Source: Phallusia mammillata
Lineage: Eukaryota > Chordata > Ascidiacea > Phlebobranchia > Ascidiidae
Length of the DNA: 64,000 nucleotides
Reading direction: 5' to 3'
Assembly: GCA_003260075.1 (NCBI GenBank)
Contig: QLIY01000479.1
Coordinates: 11,700 to 75,699, forward strand
This document shows, one piece after another, positions 26,301-36,500 of the stretch; position 1 is the stretch's first letter, and each line of letters opens with the position of its first letter. The notes under the pieces were generated by a model. The model saw only the letters and a list, made by a program, of their open reading frames with translations, did not search any database and was not told the origin of the DNA. A program made the position numbers and the translations under genes.

Positions 26301-28610
26301 TGAACTACTCGCTTGCAAAAAGGTAAAAATAATTTTTGATCGTTTTGAACAAAATTTTGCGCAAATTTATAATGTAAAGAGCCACATACTTCAAAGCACT
26401 TAAACTGTTAGCATTTTAACTAAATTAAAGCGTTTTACTGTTCAAATGTTGCCCAAAAAGACTACCGCCAAAAATGGACTGTATCAAAATTTATGTGTTT
26501 TTGTTTAAAACACACAACTCAACTGAGAAAAAAACTTGAAAAATGGTAAATAAAACAACTCAAAACTTATTCGGGCAAACATAATGGCGTCATAGTGAAC
26601 CCAGAAAACCCATTAATCGGCTGCAGTGGGCGGTTTTGCCAAAAATGGGAGCGTGCTTGTTAGGATTCCGATCGCTACAGCGGCTGTTTTGGGTAAAGCA
26701 GCCACATCCGGCAAATCGCACATCTGACAAAAGACGGCAGTCTAAGAAGCGTCAACAAAAACTGCCGCAGAAACCGGCAGGATAATCGTGTTTGACTGGC
26801 AGTCGCTTGATAAGGCGCTTAACTGGCATTGGTGGAGCTTTGTTTACGTTTGTGCGGATTCAGGGTGTGCAAGGAACCCAGACTTCGCGATTTCTGCGTC
26901 ATTTCGTTGCAACTCGACCAAATCCGGGCGTAACACATACTTCTGTGACAGATCAACCAATTTGTCGCGACGCTGCGACATTTGAGTACGAATGCAAGCG
27001 CACCTACATGACTTAATGCGTCTATTTTAATATCTGCAGGCACCTGGGTTCACGAGTGTCTCAAAATTAAGAATCAAAAAGCCTTTGCGTTTTTGCGCCA
27101 TTTGCCACAGTTAAAATTTGAAATCATTTTATTAAATCTGTTTTTGAGAAGTTTTGTCACTTCAATAACAAAAGCCTTTGGGAAATTTTGTGTCTTTTGG
27201 CACAGTTTGTTTTATATACATCTGGAAATTGGTGCAGTTACTAATTTTCGAAATCGAGAATAAGCAATTTTGTATTTTAACCTTGCCAGAAACGTATGAC
27301 ATCATCAGTTTGACGTGTTGCTGATCACGTCGAGTCAACATCGTATCCTTAACGACTTTACGTCGCGTGTCGCTTTAATTGTCGCCGCCCTTTGATCGCG
27401 ACATGGTTAATGTCGCACCGCTTGATAGTGACTCGAAAATTGGTGGTTTGAAAGTCAGGGCACTCGCGTTTAGGACAATGACCAAGTCACGTCGTTCGCT
27501 TTAATCTGGGGGGGGGGGAAGTCAGTGCACTCGCGTTTAGGACAATGACCAAGTCACGTCGTTCGCTTTAATCTTTTCGCTATTAACTTGACCTGTTAAG
27601 GAGATGACGCGGTCTGTGGTTGAAATTGGGACCGAAAGCTGGAACCGTTATGTTTTTTTACACAGTTTAACACTTTTTGTTGATAATCATACACATTTAA
27701 AAATCATACACTGAAGCGGATGCAAGAGAGGTCGCTACAACACATTCTTTGTCCAGAACAAAAATAATAATATTAAAAAACATAATAAAAAACAAATTTT
27801 AGGCAAATATGTTGGTCAACATGAAATTTTAAATTTTTTACTTGGGGGGGGGGGGTTATTAACTTGACCTGTCGAGGAGATGACGCGACGCGGTTGAAAT
27901 TGGGACCGAAAGTTGGTGCCGTTAAGTTTTACACAGTTTAACACTTTTAAGTGATAATCATACACATTTAAAAATCATGCACTAAAGCGGATGCAAGAGG
28001 GGTCGCTACAACACATTCTTTGCCCAGAACAAAATAAATAATAAAAAACATAATAAAAAACAAATTTTATGCAAATATGTTGGTCAAGGGGGGGGGGAAC
28101 GTAATCTATTATGCATTCAGTTTGTTTGTGCTCCTGTGTGGTTACCAGTGAGAAATAAATGCTTGTATTTTTTCCGTATTTCAACTCATTTACCATTTAC
28201 TTTTTGCTTATTTTCAGTTCTTGGGAACAACCAGTGAAATTTTCCAACAACATCCCGGTCGCCCAGCAACAAGTCTGGTGATGTACAAGAAACCAACAAT
28301 GAAGGTAATTAAGCCTAAACAGTAACGTTCGAACTTGAGAGTGAAAAAAAGGCAGTGGTAAAATGGTAGGGGGGGGGGTGAATTTTTTTTTTTTTATTAG
28401 CTTGGTTATTATGCTTGGACTTCTGAAACGTAATCTATTATGCATTCAGTTTATTTGTGCTCCTGTGTGGTTACCAGTGAGAAACAAATGCTTGTATTTT
28501 TTCCGTATTTCAACTCATTTACCATTTACTTTTTGTTTATTTTCAGTTCTTGGGAAGAACCTGTGAAATTTGCCAACAACATTCCGGTTGCCCAGCAACA
28601 AGTCTGGTGA
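20390..28610 (+). CDS. Irx: Iroquois-class TALE homeobox protein (Irx gene 1)
   Basis: DNA-binding transcription factor of the Iroquois class. Coding exons: 20390-20632, 21796-21902, 23317-23479, 24327-24468, 25020-25900 (containing a false 152-bp duplication), 26274-26322, and 28218-28281, with 28547-28610 as a second allelic copy of the last. All phases agree and about 498 residues result once duplications are removed. The homeodomain is split after KMTLTQ, before [20 protein letters not shown]. The first half reads [19 protein letters not shown] and then diverges ([19 protein letters not shown]). Exon 2 has a Tyr-rich stretch ending YSYSGYG, as in Irx N-termini. Exon 5 is Ser/Asn/Gln-rich. 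The last exon ends VAQQQVW then TGA. The start at 20390 is the least certain part. A possible noncoding 3' exon from 29163 has AATAAA at 29374. Confidence 0.88.
20702..20848. repeat. false tandem duplication in Irx 1 intron 1
   Basis: 66 bp at 20702-20767 recurs at 20783-20848 around ten G (20768-20777). Confidence 0.85.
20966..21181. repeat. false tandem duplication in Irx 1 intron 1
   Basis: About 102 bp at 20966-21067 recurs at 21080-21181 with few differences, around ten G (21068-21077). Confidence 0.85.
22400..22860. promoter_or_regulatory. CpG-rich block nested in Irx 1 intron 2
   Basis: Much richer in CpG than the rest of the intron, giving overlapping ORFs on both strands (for example a 167-codon + ORF at 22454-22957) with no recognisable protein. 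GTGTTCGGGCCAGG near 22437 has a weak B-box look. Candidate intronic enhancer or a nested noncoding unit; coding status is doubtful. Confidence 0.3.
22905..23238. repeat. false tandem duplication in Irx 1 intron 2
   Basis: About 160 bp at 22905-23064 recurs at 23077-23238 with scattered substitutions, around twelve G (23065-23076). Confidence 0.85.
23514..24468. repeat. haplotype switching: three copies of Irx 1 homeobox exon 2
   Basis: The second homeobox exon starts at 23783 (cut by ten G at 23840-23849), again at 24133-24274 (full), and again at 24327-24468 (full, after an n at 24296). The first and third copies share the acceptor context TTTCCTTAG. The middle copy has TTTCCAAAG, different intron SNPs and small indels, so the order is allele A, allele B, allele A. 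Only one exon is real. Confidence 0.85.
24832..25122. repeat. false duplication of Irx 1 exon 5 start
   Basis: Sequence at 24832-24970, including an acceptor CATTCACAG and about 100 coding bases, recurs at 24982-25122. The first copy runs into eleven G (24971-24981) and is not coding in the assembled order. Confidence 0.85.
25568..25860. repeat. false duplication inside Irx 1 exon 5
   Basis: About 141 coding bases at 25568-25708 recur from 25720 with substitutions, around ten G (25709-25718). The offset is 152. Removing one copy makes the exon 729 bases and restores phase to the next exon. Confidence 0.88.
26330..27440. other. Irx 1 intron 6, first part
   Basis: No supported exon. CpG-richer patches at 26640-27010 and 27270-27440 hold unrecognised ORFs and may be regulatory. 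Confidence 0.35.
27450..28087. repeat. two nested false duplications in Irx 1 intron 6
   Basis: Sequence near 27450-27507 recurs at about 27518-27573 around eleven G (27508-27518). Sequence at 27580-27843 recurs at 27856-28087 around twelve G (27844-27855), with indels as well as substitutions. Confidence 0.8.
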
Positions 28611-28709
28611 TGTACAAGAAACCCACAAAGAAGGTAATTAAGCCTGAACAGTAACGTTCGAACTTGAGAGTGAAAAAAGGCAGTGGTAAAATGGGTCAAT
28701 GCATACTGT

Positions 28710-28711
<2 letters not shown>
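28096..28711. repeat. false duplication of the Irx 1 terminal exon
   Basis: About 270 bp at 28096-28368, containing the last coding exon, recurs at 28426-28694. Tracts are at 28088-28097 and 28369-28378. The following segment ends in a 37-G tract (28712-28748), after which its last 30 or so bases recur near 28824-28849. Confidence 0.85.
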
Positions 28712-28748
<37 letters not shown>

Positions 28749-28970
28749 CTTGAAACTGTATTGATGTTAATGCTTTCCTATTCGATTTTTTGGGACTTGC
28801 ACGGCAGCTTATATAAAGGGCGTGGTAAAATGGGTCAATGCATACTGTTTAACCGACTTGGTCATTCAATTAATGAACTGAAAACTTCTATAACTTGAGT
28901 TTAAATAAGTTGAGTTTATTTCGCTTTTTGAAAGAACACATACCGACACAATTGCACTAAAACATTCACC

Positions 28971-29055
28971 AAGTGGGAATAGCTGCGCAACGTTGGCATG
29001 GTCTGGAGCGTAAAAAGTGGAATAGTTGTGTAACGCGCTGCAGCTACAACGCCAT
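28971..29055. repeat. dispersed repeat shared with 43187-43273
   Basis: AATAGCTGCGCAACGTTG is shared exactly, and AACGCGCTGCAGCT follows at similar spacing in both copies, with a diverged middle. A short interspersed repeat of unknown class. Confidence 0.55.
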
Positions 29056-29420
29056 GGTTTAATGAAAAGTCAATTGCCCTACATTTAGTCATAATAACTA
29101 CAATTACACTGTTGTGCATTAAAATACTGGACCCAGACTTAAAGCTTCTAATTTTTTTCACAGGTGCTTAAATCTTTCATCGACAATTGCTCTACCTCAA
29201 CGACACTGGGGAACTTCCCGAATAGCGGCCGACAAGCGCTTGCTCTTTTGCGCCCCCATGCGTCGACGGATGCCGCTCCCCAGCCGAGCTTTGACTTTTC
29301 GTTCCCGTTTTTTTTTCTGTCTGTTGAATAACTTGCCTGTTGCAAGGTGTTGCTATGGTGCTTGCGCAAATTTAATAAACTTTTTACAGACAAACTTCCG
29401 ATTGTAGTGATCAGTTGCAC

Positions 29421-29495
29421 CTAGTTGGCGAAGTGATTAGCGCCAACGTCGACGAGCTCACAAGGTTGTTGGTTCTAACCCCGTCTCGACCACTT
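29421..29495 (+). mobile_element. tRNA-derived SINE-like head
   Basis: TTGGCGAAGTGATTAGCGCC resembles an A box and GGTTCTAACCCCG a B box, at tRNA-like spacing. The arms do not form a full cloverleaf, so a SINE or tRNA pseudogene is favoured. Confidence 0.45.
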
Positions 29496-29499
29496 GCTT

Positions 29500-30180
29500 T
29501 GATCAAGATTCGATAGTCTAAAACTTTATGAATCAAACTCGAAAAAGTCACTATATTCGTAAAACAATCCAGTTAAACATGATTACAACAGGCTTGCATT
29601 CAGGCGTTGCCCACCCACCAAGGATAAAATTTAAACAGTGACGAGAAAAGTAGAAATATTGAGCAGTTTCATCTCACTTTTGGGGCAAATATGTTGGGGT
29701 TCATGCAAAATGAGTAGGGTTTGTTTGCGTTGTAGGCCTACAGGAGTAACTAATCATGAAGTGGGACTAGCTTTTAAAGTATACGCTGTGATTTGAAACA
29801 CGAACAGCGACAGAAAATAATCGAAGGCGTATTTTACACAAAGTCACAAACGGACCAAGAAACACTAAACTTGAATGTTGCAATTTTTTTATTTGTGTAA
29901 ATCTCAGACTACAGACTTTTGTAAGAACTGTGCTGTTTAACCTAAAATCCTCAAACAAGTAAATTAATTTTATGATTTCTGTGTAAATCTTGTTTAATTT
30001 TTTTTCGGTATTTCGGGGAGCGTAAAATCTTAAGATTTTTTTAAAAACCTATTTAGTTTTATTTATGTTCTACTTTTGTATGTAAAAAATTAAATAAACT
30101 TTTATAATCTGATGCAATTTAAATCGATTCATACTTTTATTGTAAGCGGTCAAATTTCTGGAAAAATCCATTGAAATTGT
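29500..30180. other. intergenic, nothing recognised
   Basis: AT-rich sequence between the Irx 1 3' region and the HSP70 promoter. One TTCTGGAA at 30156-30163 is a minimal heat-shock-factor half-site pair, too weak to call. Confidence 0.4.
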
Positions 30181-30186
30181 GGGCTG

Positions 30187-30334
30187 TTGCGTCATAACGC
30201 CATCACACAATCACGTTGCCAGAGGTCGGTTGCTAACTTCGATGAGCACATGGTGGAAATGCGGGACTGATTGCGAGTTTTGCGAAAATTGCGTCATTCG
30301 TTTCATTGCAAGGTTGAAGCGAGGAAAATTTAAC
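30187..30334 (+). promoter_or_regulatory. mitochondrial HSP70 promoter / 5' UTR exon
   Basis: TTGCGTCAT occurs at 30187-30195 and again at 30289-30297, matching the C/EBP-ATF composite pattern associated in mammals with integrated and mitochondrial stress responses. A good donor GTAAGC begins at 30335 and an acceptor ends at 30683, 48 bases before the ATG, so 30187-30334 probably includes a 5' UTR exon. The transcription start is not visible. Alternatively, the acceptor at 30683 could receive a trans-spliced leader. Confidence 0.4.
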
Positions 30335-30731
30335 GTAAGCGTATTCGAACATTACTATAGTGTCGTTAAAGTTAATGGTTGCTTCTTTTCGTTGCGTAGT
30401 GAATTTTGTTAGGAAATAAATAAAAATGTGACACACATTTGGGTGGGGATAATGTTGTACTAGTTTTTGAAAATTGTTAATAGTTAAGCTTGTTGATTTA
30501 GGTTTTTTTAGCTGTTTTTAGTTGTATTAAAAAATAAATAAATGTTTTTAACTGTTCATTTTTTGCAAAAATACCTTAAGTATTTGCAGAATAAAAAATG
30601 TATCAGGTGAAACAACTTAAAAAGCAATTTTGTTCATTAAATCAAATTAGATTTTAAACTTTTCATTTGTATTTAGATTTCAGGTTGTAAAACTAATTTA
30701 TAGTAAATAATATTAACTCCAAAACTGCACA

Positions 30732-33037
30732 ATGTTTTCATCAGTTAGTCGAACAATATATCAAAACCAAAAGAAGGTTTACCAAAACCTTTTAAAACGA
30801 AACACTCATGGAAAAGCGGCAAGTCTTCAAAGAAACCAAAGACTTTCAGCAATGTGTAACCAATTCCTAACTCGGTCGTATGCCTCCGATGCCATCCGAG
30901 GAGCAGTTGTCGGTATTGATTTGGGCACCACAAATTCCTGTGTGGCTGTTATGGAGGGAAAGCAGGCAAAAGTTTTAGAAAATGCCGAAGGATCCAGAAC
31001 CACTCCATCAGCCATTGCATTCACAGCTGAAGGAGAACGCTTGGCTGGAACTCCTGCTCGACGACAAGCTGTTACCAACCCAGGAAACACGTTTTATGCC
31101 ACAAAGCGTTTAATCGGAAGACGCTTTGATGATGCAGAGATTCAAAAAGAACTAAAAACGTCCACTTTTAAAATTGTAAAAGCCACAAATGGTGATGCAT
31201 GGGTCGAGGGCACTGATGGAAAAAGATACTCTCCATCGCAGATTGGTGCATTTGTGCTCACTAAAATGAAGGAAACTGCTGAAAACTATCTGAACCAGCC
31301 AGTGAAAAATGCTGTCATCACGGTGCCTGCATACTTTAATGACTCTCAGCGTCAAGCCACTAAAGATGCTGGACAAATTTCAGGGCTTAATGTGCTTCGC
31401 GTTATTAATGAACCAACTGCTGCTGCTCTTGCTTATGGATTGGACAAAACTGATGATAAAATTATTGCTGTGTATGATTTGGGTGGCGGAACCTTTGATA
31501 TTTCCTTGCTTGAAATTCAGAAAGGAGTTTTTGAAGTAAAATCCACAAATGGTGATACCTTGCTCGGTGGAGAGGACTTCGATAACACCATTCTTTCGTA
31601 CTTGGTTAAGCAGTTTCTGAAGGAGCAAGGCATTGATCTTAAGAAAGATAAAATGGCAATGCAAAGAGTTAAGGAGGCTGCAGAAAAGGCCAAGATGGAA
31701 CTTTCATCATCTCTTCAAACTGATATTAATCTGCCGTACTTGACCATGGATGCAAGTGGACCAAAACACATGAACATTAAACTCTCAAGGTCCCAACTTG
31801 AACAACTTGTTGGAGATCTTATTAAGCGCACAATCAAGCCTTGTGAAAAAGCCATACAGGATGCTGAGGTGTCTAAGAGTGACATTGGAGAAATTCTTCT
31901 TGTTGGGGGAATGACAAGAATGCCAAAAGTACAAGAGACAGTTCAAAGTGTGTTTGGGGGGGGGGATACTTGACGATGGATGCAAGTGGACCAAAACACA
32001 TGAACATTAAACTTTCAAGGTCCCAACTTGAACAACTTGTCGGAGATCTTATTAAGCGAACAATCAAGCCATGTGAAAAAGCCATACAGGATGCTGAGGT
32101 GTCTAAGAGTGACATCGGAGAAATTCTTCTTGTTGGAGGAATGACAAGAATGCCAAAAGTACAAGAGACAGTTCAAAGTGTGTTTGGAAAAGCTCCGAGC
32201 AAATCGGTAAACCCAGATGAAGCTGTAGCTATGGGAGCTGCTATCCAGGGTGGTGTTCTAGCTGGCAATGTTACTGATGTGCTTTTGCTTGATGTAACTC
32301 CACTGTCACTAGGAATCGAAACTCTTGGTGGTGTATTCACTAAGTTGATCGAGCGCAACACAACCATCCCTACTAAGAAGAGTCAGGTATTTAGCACAGC
32401 TGCCGACGGACAAACCCAGGTGGAAATCAAAGTTCATCAAGGTGAACGTGAAATGGCTTTGGACAACAAACTTCTCGGACAATTCCAGTTGGTTGGAATC
32501 CCTCCCGCGCCTCGTGGCGTGCCACAAGTTGAGGTCACTTTCGATATTGATGCAAACGGTATTGTTAATGTTTCTGCAAGGGATAAGGGAACCGGACGTG
32601 AACAACAAATTGTCATCCAGTCTTCCGGAGGACTTAGCAAAGATGAAATTGAGAACATGGTGAAGAAAGCTGCAGAGTATGCAGAAGAAGACAAGAAGCG
32701 TAAAGAGAAGGTTGAAATCGTCAACCAAGCTGAGAGCGTGATCCATGACACTGAGAGCAAGATGGAAGAGTTTAAAGATCAACTTCCCAAAGAAGAGTGC
32801 GACCAGATTAAAGAAGAAATCACCAAGCTCCAAGAAATCCTTGCCGAGAAGGATGCCAAGGAGGTTGAGGAAATTCGCCAAGCGTTCTCCAATCTTCAAC
32901 AGAAGAGCCTAAAACTTTTCGAAATGGCATACAAAAAGATGGCCGCAGAGAAGGAGTCTTCCGGAGGCAGCTCTAGCAGCTCTTCAGAAGAGCCCAAGAG
33001 TGAGGACACAGAAGAACAGAAGAAAAAAGAACAATAA
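30732..33037 (+). CDS. HSPA9: mitochondrial HSP70 (mortalin), intronless CDS with assembly duplication
   Basis: Matrix ATP-dependent chaperone for protein import and folding. An Arg/Lys-rich presequence of about 55 residues lacks acidic residues. The Hsp70 nucleotide-binding domain follows with [15 protein letters not shown], the phosphate-2 motif [10 protein letters not shown] and LVGGMTRMP. The substrate-binding domain ([24 protein letters not shown]), a helical lid and an acidic/Ser-rich tail ending KKKEQ follow. The match to DnaK-type Hsp70, without a KDEL or EEVD end, supports the mitochondrial paralogue. The frame appears broken at 31956-31965 by ten G; bases 31738-31957 are repeated at 31967-32187. 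Joining 30732-31740 to 31971-33037 gives 691 residues, near the usual 680. There is no intron in the coding region. Candidate AATAAA at 33279. Confidence 0.95.
31738..32187. repeat. false duplication within mitochondrial HSP70
   Basis: 220 bp recurs at an offset of 230 around ten G (31956-31965). The seven differences I see between copies are all synonymous, as expected for two functional alleles and not for a decayed duplicate. Confidence 0.92.
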
Positions 33038-33118
33038 ACAGCAAAAATATGACCAACTCTGTTAAAATCACGCAGCCATGCCAAGGGGAGACCTGAAAAG
33101 AATTAAAGCCACAAACTT

Positions 33119-33119
<1 letters not shown>

Positions 33120-33161
<42 letters not shown>
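33120..33161. repeat. 42-base poly-G tract in HSP70 3' UTR
   Basis: No flanking duplication. Probably gap filler of unknown true length. Confidence 0.7.
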
Positions 33162-33164
<3 letters not shown>

Positions 33165-33540
33165 CATTTAAAGCGTTACATAAAATCTTAACAATCTGGT
33201 TTCGTTTTTTACGCTGTTCGTTACAAATCTGCTGCTTTCTTGCTTAAAAACTTTGCTACTTTAGCCTATTATGTTCTAAATAAAGTTGAAATTAATTATG
33301 TGAAAAATGAACATAATGTTGAAATAGAGTGTACAAATGTTTGGACATAAGCACCATTAAGTGTGTACATAGTGGTTTCAAAATGTTTTGTTGTTAAACA
33401 GTCAACATGACAGTTGTACTTTACAACCAAACTTGTTAAAATTTAACATTGTCCTGATTGCTGTGTGCGATGTGTACATTGTAATTAGTGTTTTGTGTTT
33501 CAGAGTTTAGGGCTGAAGTGTTGTTAGATGCAGGGTTAGA

Positions 33541-36500
33541 ATGTCTAAGCAGTTTAATATAGAAGTATATTCTGTGGAAACAAATGAAAGGTTTCCAGTT
33601 AAGCGCGTTTCCAGCTCAACAAAAATTCATGAATTGAAGATAAGACTGGAGTTAATAGCTGGTATACCAACACATCTGCAAAGGATAATGTACCTTGATC
33701 AAGGTTAGCAGTTACTGAAGTTAAAAAAGTTCAAGATGAACGATTTAGTACCTAATTTTTGTTGCATCATGATTCAGTTGTAACTATTGGTCAGTTTATT
33801 AGGTTACTATATATATATCACAAGAACTTGGACAGAATGGTGCCATACATATGATAGTGTATCAGATATTCTACTATGATTGTTAATCCGAAATCAATTG
33901 TATTTTAAAACAATACTTTAGTTCAGTAGTTGGCAACCTTTGTTACTGTAGGGCCAATTAAAAATGTCAAAATTGGATTGCGGGCCGCACATGTGCATAA
34001 CACAAAGTGATTTTGCTTTGTTTCTTATCAAATATGCTTAACTACAAGTATAATTCGTATTTGATTCTAGACACATTTTCGTCAGATCGCAGAAAACTAG
34101 CATCAGGCGCATTAATCAGCTCAAAAATATGAAATAATTGGACTCGTTTGACAGTACTTTTGAAATCCAAGCGTCTCTGCGGGCCGCACAACCTTTAATG
34201 AAGGGCCTCAGGTTGCCCACCCCTGCTTTAGTTATTCTGGTTAAATATATGAAAAATAAAAATAAATTGGGAATGTGTTTAAATGGAGACATCTCTACTA
34301 TAATAATGTTTGAGATAAATCAGTTTCTTGTGATATTTGTATTAGATTCATTTTATAAACTCCAACACAACTGTATGGCCTTGGGTGTTTTTGCCTGATA
34401 AGGCCCTTATAATTGCAAAACAGATGTTAAAAAACCTTGCCTTGCCTAAATTATGCAAAATAATAGATTTCAAAATCCACGCTTCCCCAAATACTCCTAG
34501 TTGTAAGAAAGAATAGTTTTATCAAATGCAGCGGTTGAATGTTAGGAAATCCTTGTACACAGATTTTGTTGGCAATACAATTTCAGCAATGTGTCTCTGT
34601 GTTGAAATAGTTGAAATATCAAGACTGGTTTAATACAGTAACTTTACTCTTAAGTGGTTGGCTGACAGTACTGTCTGTTAATTAATGTCACAAATACTGC
34701 ATGCAAAGATGTTCAAGTGAAAAATAGCATAACTTTACTAGAAAATGACAGTGATGATGGACAACTAAAAAATAACTTAAAAACCCTGTGAATGTTTTGT
34801 AGCAATTAACACAACTACTTACATATATATTTTGGAAGGGTGTGTGTTACATGTGATGTGCAATTGAGCAATGGTTAGAAAAACTGCATGTTTAAGCTAA
34901 ATTAAACATGCCAGAAAATTCACCACAGCAAGCAGTTAAACAGTGGTGTATGTGTAGGTGATATGGAAGACAACAGCACGTTGCGACATCATGATGTGGT
35001 TACTGGTGCAAGTTTGACCTTGAATATTTGGAAATCCTGGTCATCGTTGATTCGAGCTTGTGCAAGAGGACACATTGCCGATGTAAGTTGGTTACAAATT
35101 AAATAGTGCACCAATCTTTTGATTGAATAGTCATGTTTAGGTCAGGGGTCGGCAACCTTTTTTTCACTGTTGACAGACCTTTGTTTAGCAATGAAAATTT
35201 ATTACAGCCTGTTTAAATTAGGGCTACTCTAAAATATACAATCTGTATGCAATCTACTAATAAAACTGATGAAAATGTTAGGGCTATTAGAGCCAGGGTG
35301 AAGGTTTGTAATACAAAAGATAAGTTATATACTTGAGACTTGCCAACATGGCCGGATTGCATTACTTAAATCATTAAGTATTTAACCTAAACAAGTGGAC
35401 GGCCCGGTAAAAAACTCCTCACCGTGGCCTGGTGGTTGCCGACCACTGGTTCATGGAATATAATTTACTGTTTAAATATCCTGAATGAGTAATACAAGCA
35501 GGGGGGGGGGTATGGCCGGATTGCATTACTTAAATCATTAAGTATTTAACCTAAAAAAGTGGACGGCCAGGTAAAAAACTCCTCACCGTGGCCTGGTGGT
35601 TGCCGACCACTGGTCCATGAATGGAATATAATTTACTGTTTAAATATCCTGAATGAGTAATACAAGCAAGCAATTTTATCACTTCCGTTGTAACTTTACA
35701 TCATACTTTTTGGTTTTGTGGGAAAAGGAAGTTATACCATTTCTGTTTAAAGCAAATGTTAGAACATTCTGATGTTTTAGCACAAGACACATGCTTGTAT
35801 TTTCTGTCTATGATGTTTGTGTTCGTGTAAAAGACACCATAGTACACTTAATTCTTGTGTGAAACCAAAAGACAAAAGCAGTTACATGAGGAACAAATGT
35901 TTCTGTAGGTTTTATTCATCTTAAGAAGACTTTAGTAAATATTTTTTATTTCATCTTAAGAAGACTTTAGTGAAAATATTGTAATAATTTTGCCGATAAA
36001 GTCTGGTATGTAAAAATGAAATATTATGGACATGCTTGTTTTGTAAAGAATTAAAGCAAAGGGTTTTGCTTATATGTTTGTTGCCACTAAACATAAAATT
36101 ATTACTCTGAAATCCTTTGGTATAAGCCACTCATACAAATGTTGGCATCATGTATAATGTAGCATGCTACCACAGGTGATGGACTTGGGTGTAACGATTG
36201 ATAGCAGTTTCCGAAACCCCAACATTGAACACATGGACCCCGAGGCAAGAAAGAAGTGTTTTCTATCCCGGGCAGCAATTGCTTTGTATGTTGCTGTACA
36301 TCGTGGGCATTTGAGTCTAATTAAGGAATTGCTGAAAACAGGTTATTATGTTTATGTTGGCATTGTAACTAACTTAGCAAATATGTTAAAATATTTGGCA
36401 TATTTATAATGTTAAGGTCAGTACAAATTACAAATACCGTATTTTACGGACCATAAGGCGCAACTTAAATCCTTTTTTTTCCGGGGGGGGGGTTACAAAT

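Noticed and set aside
30156..30163. Heat-shock element upstream of HSP70
   Set aside because: A single TTCTGGAA pair is expected by chance and lies outside the likely promoter.
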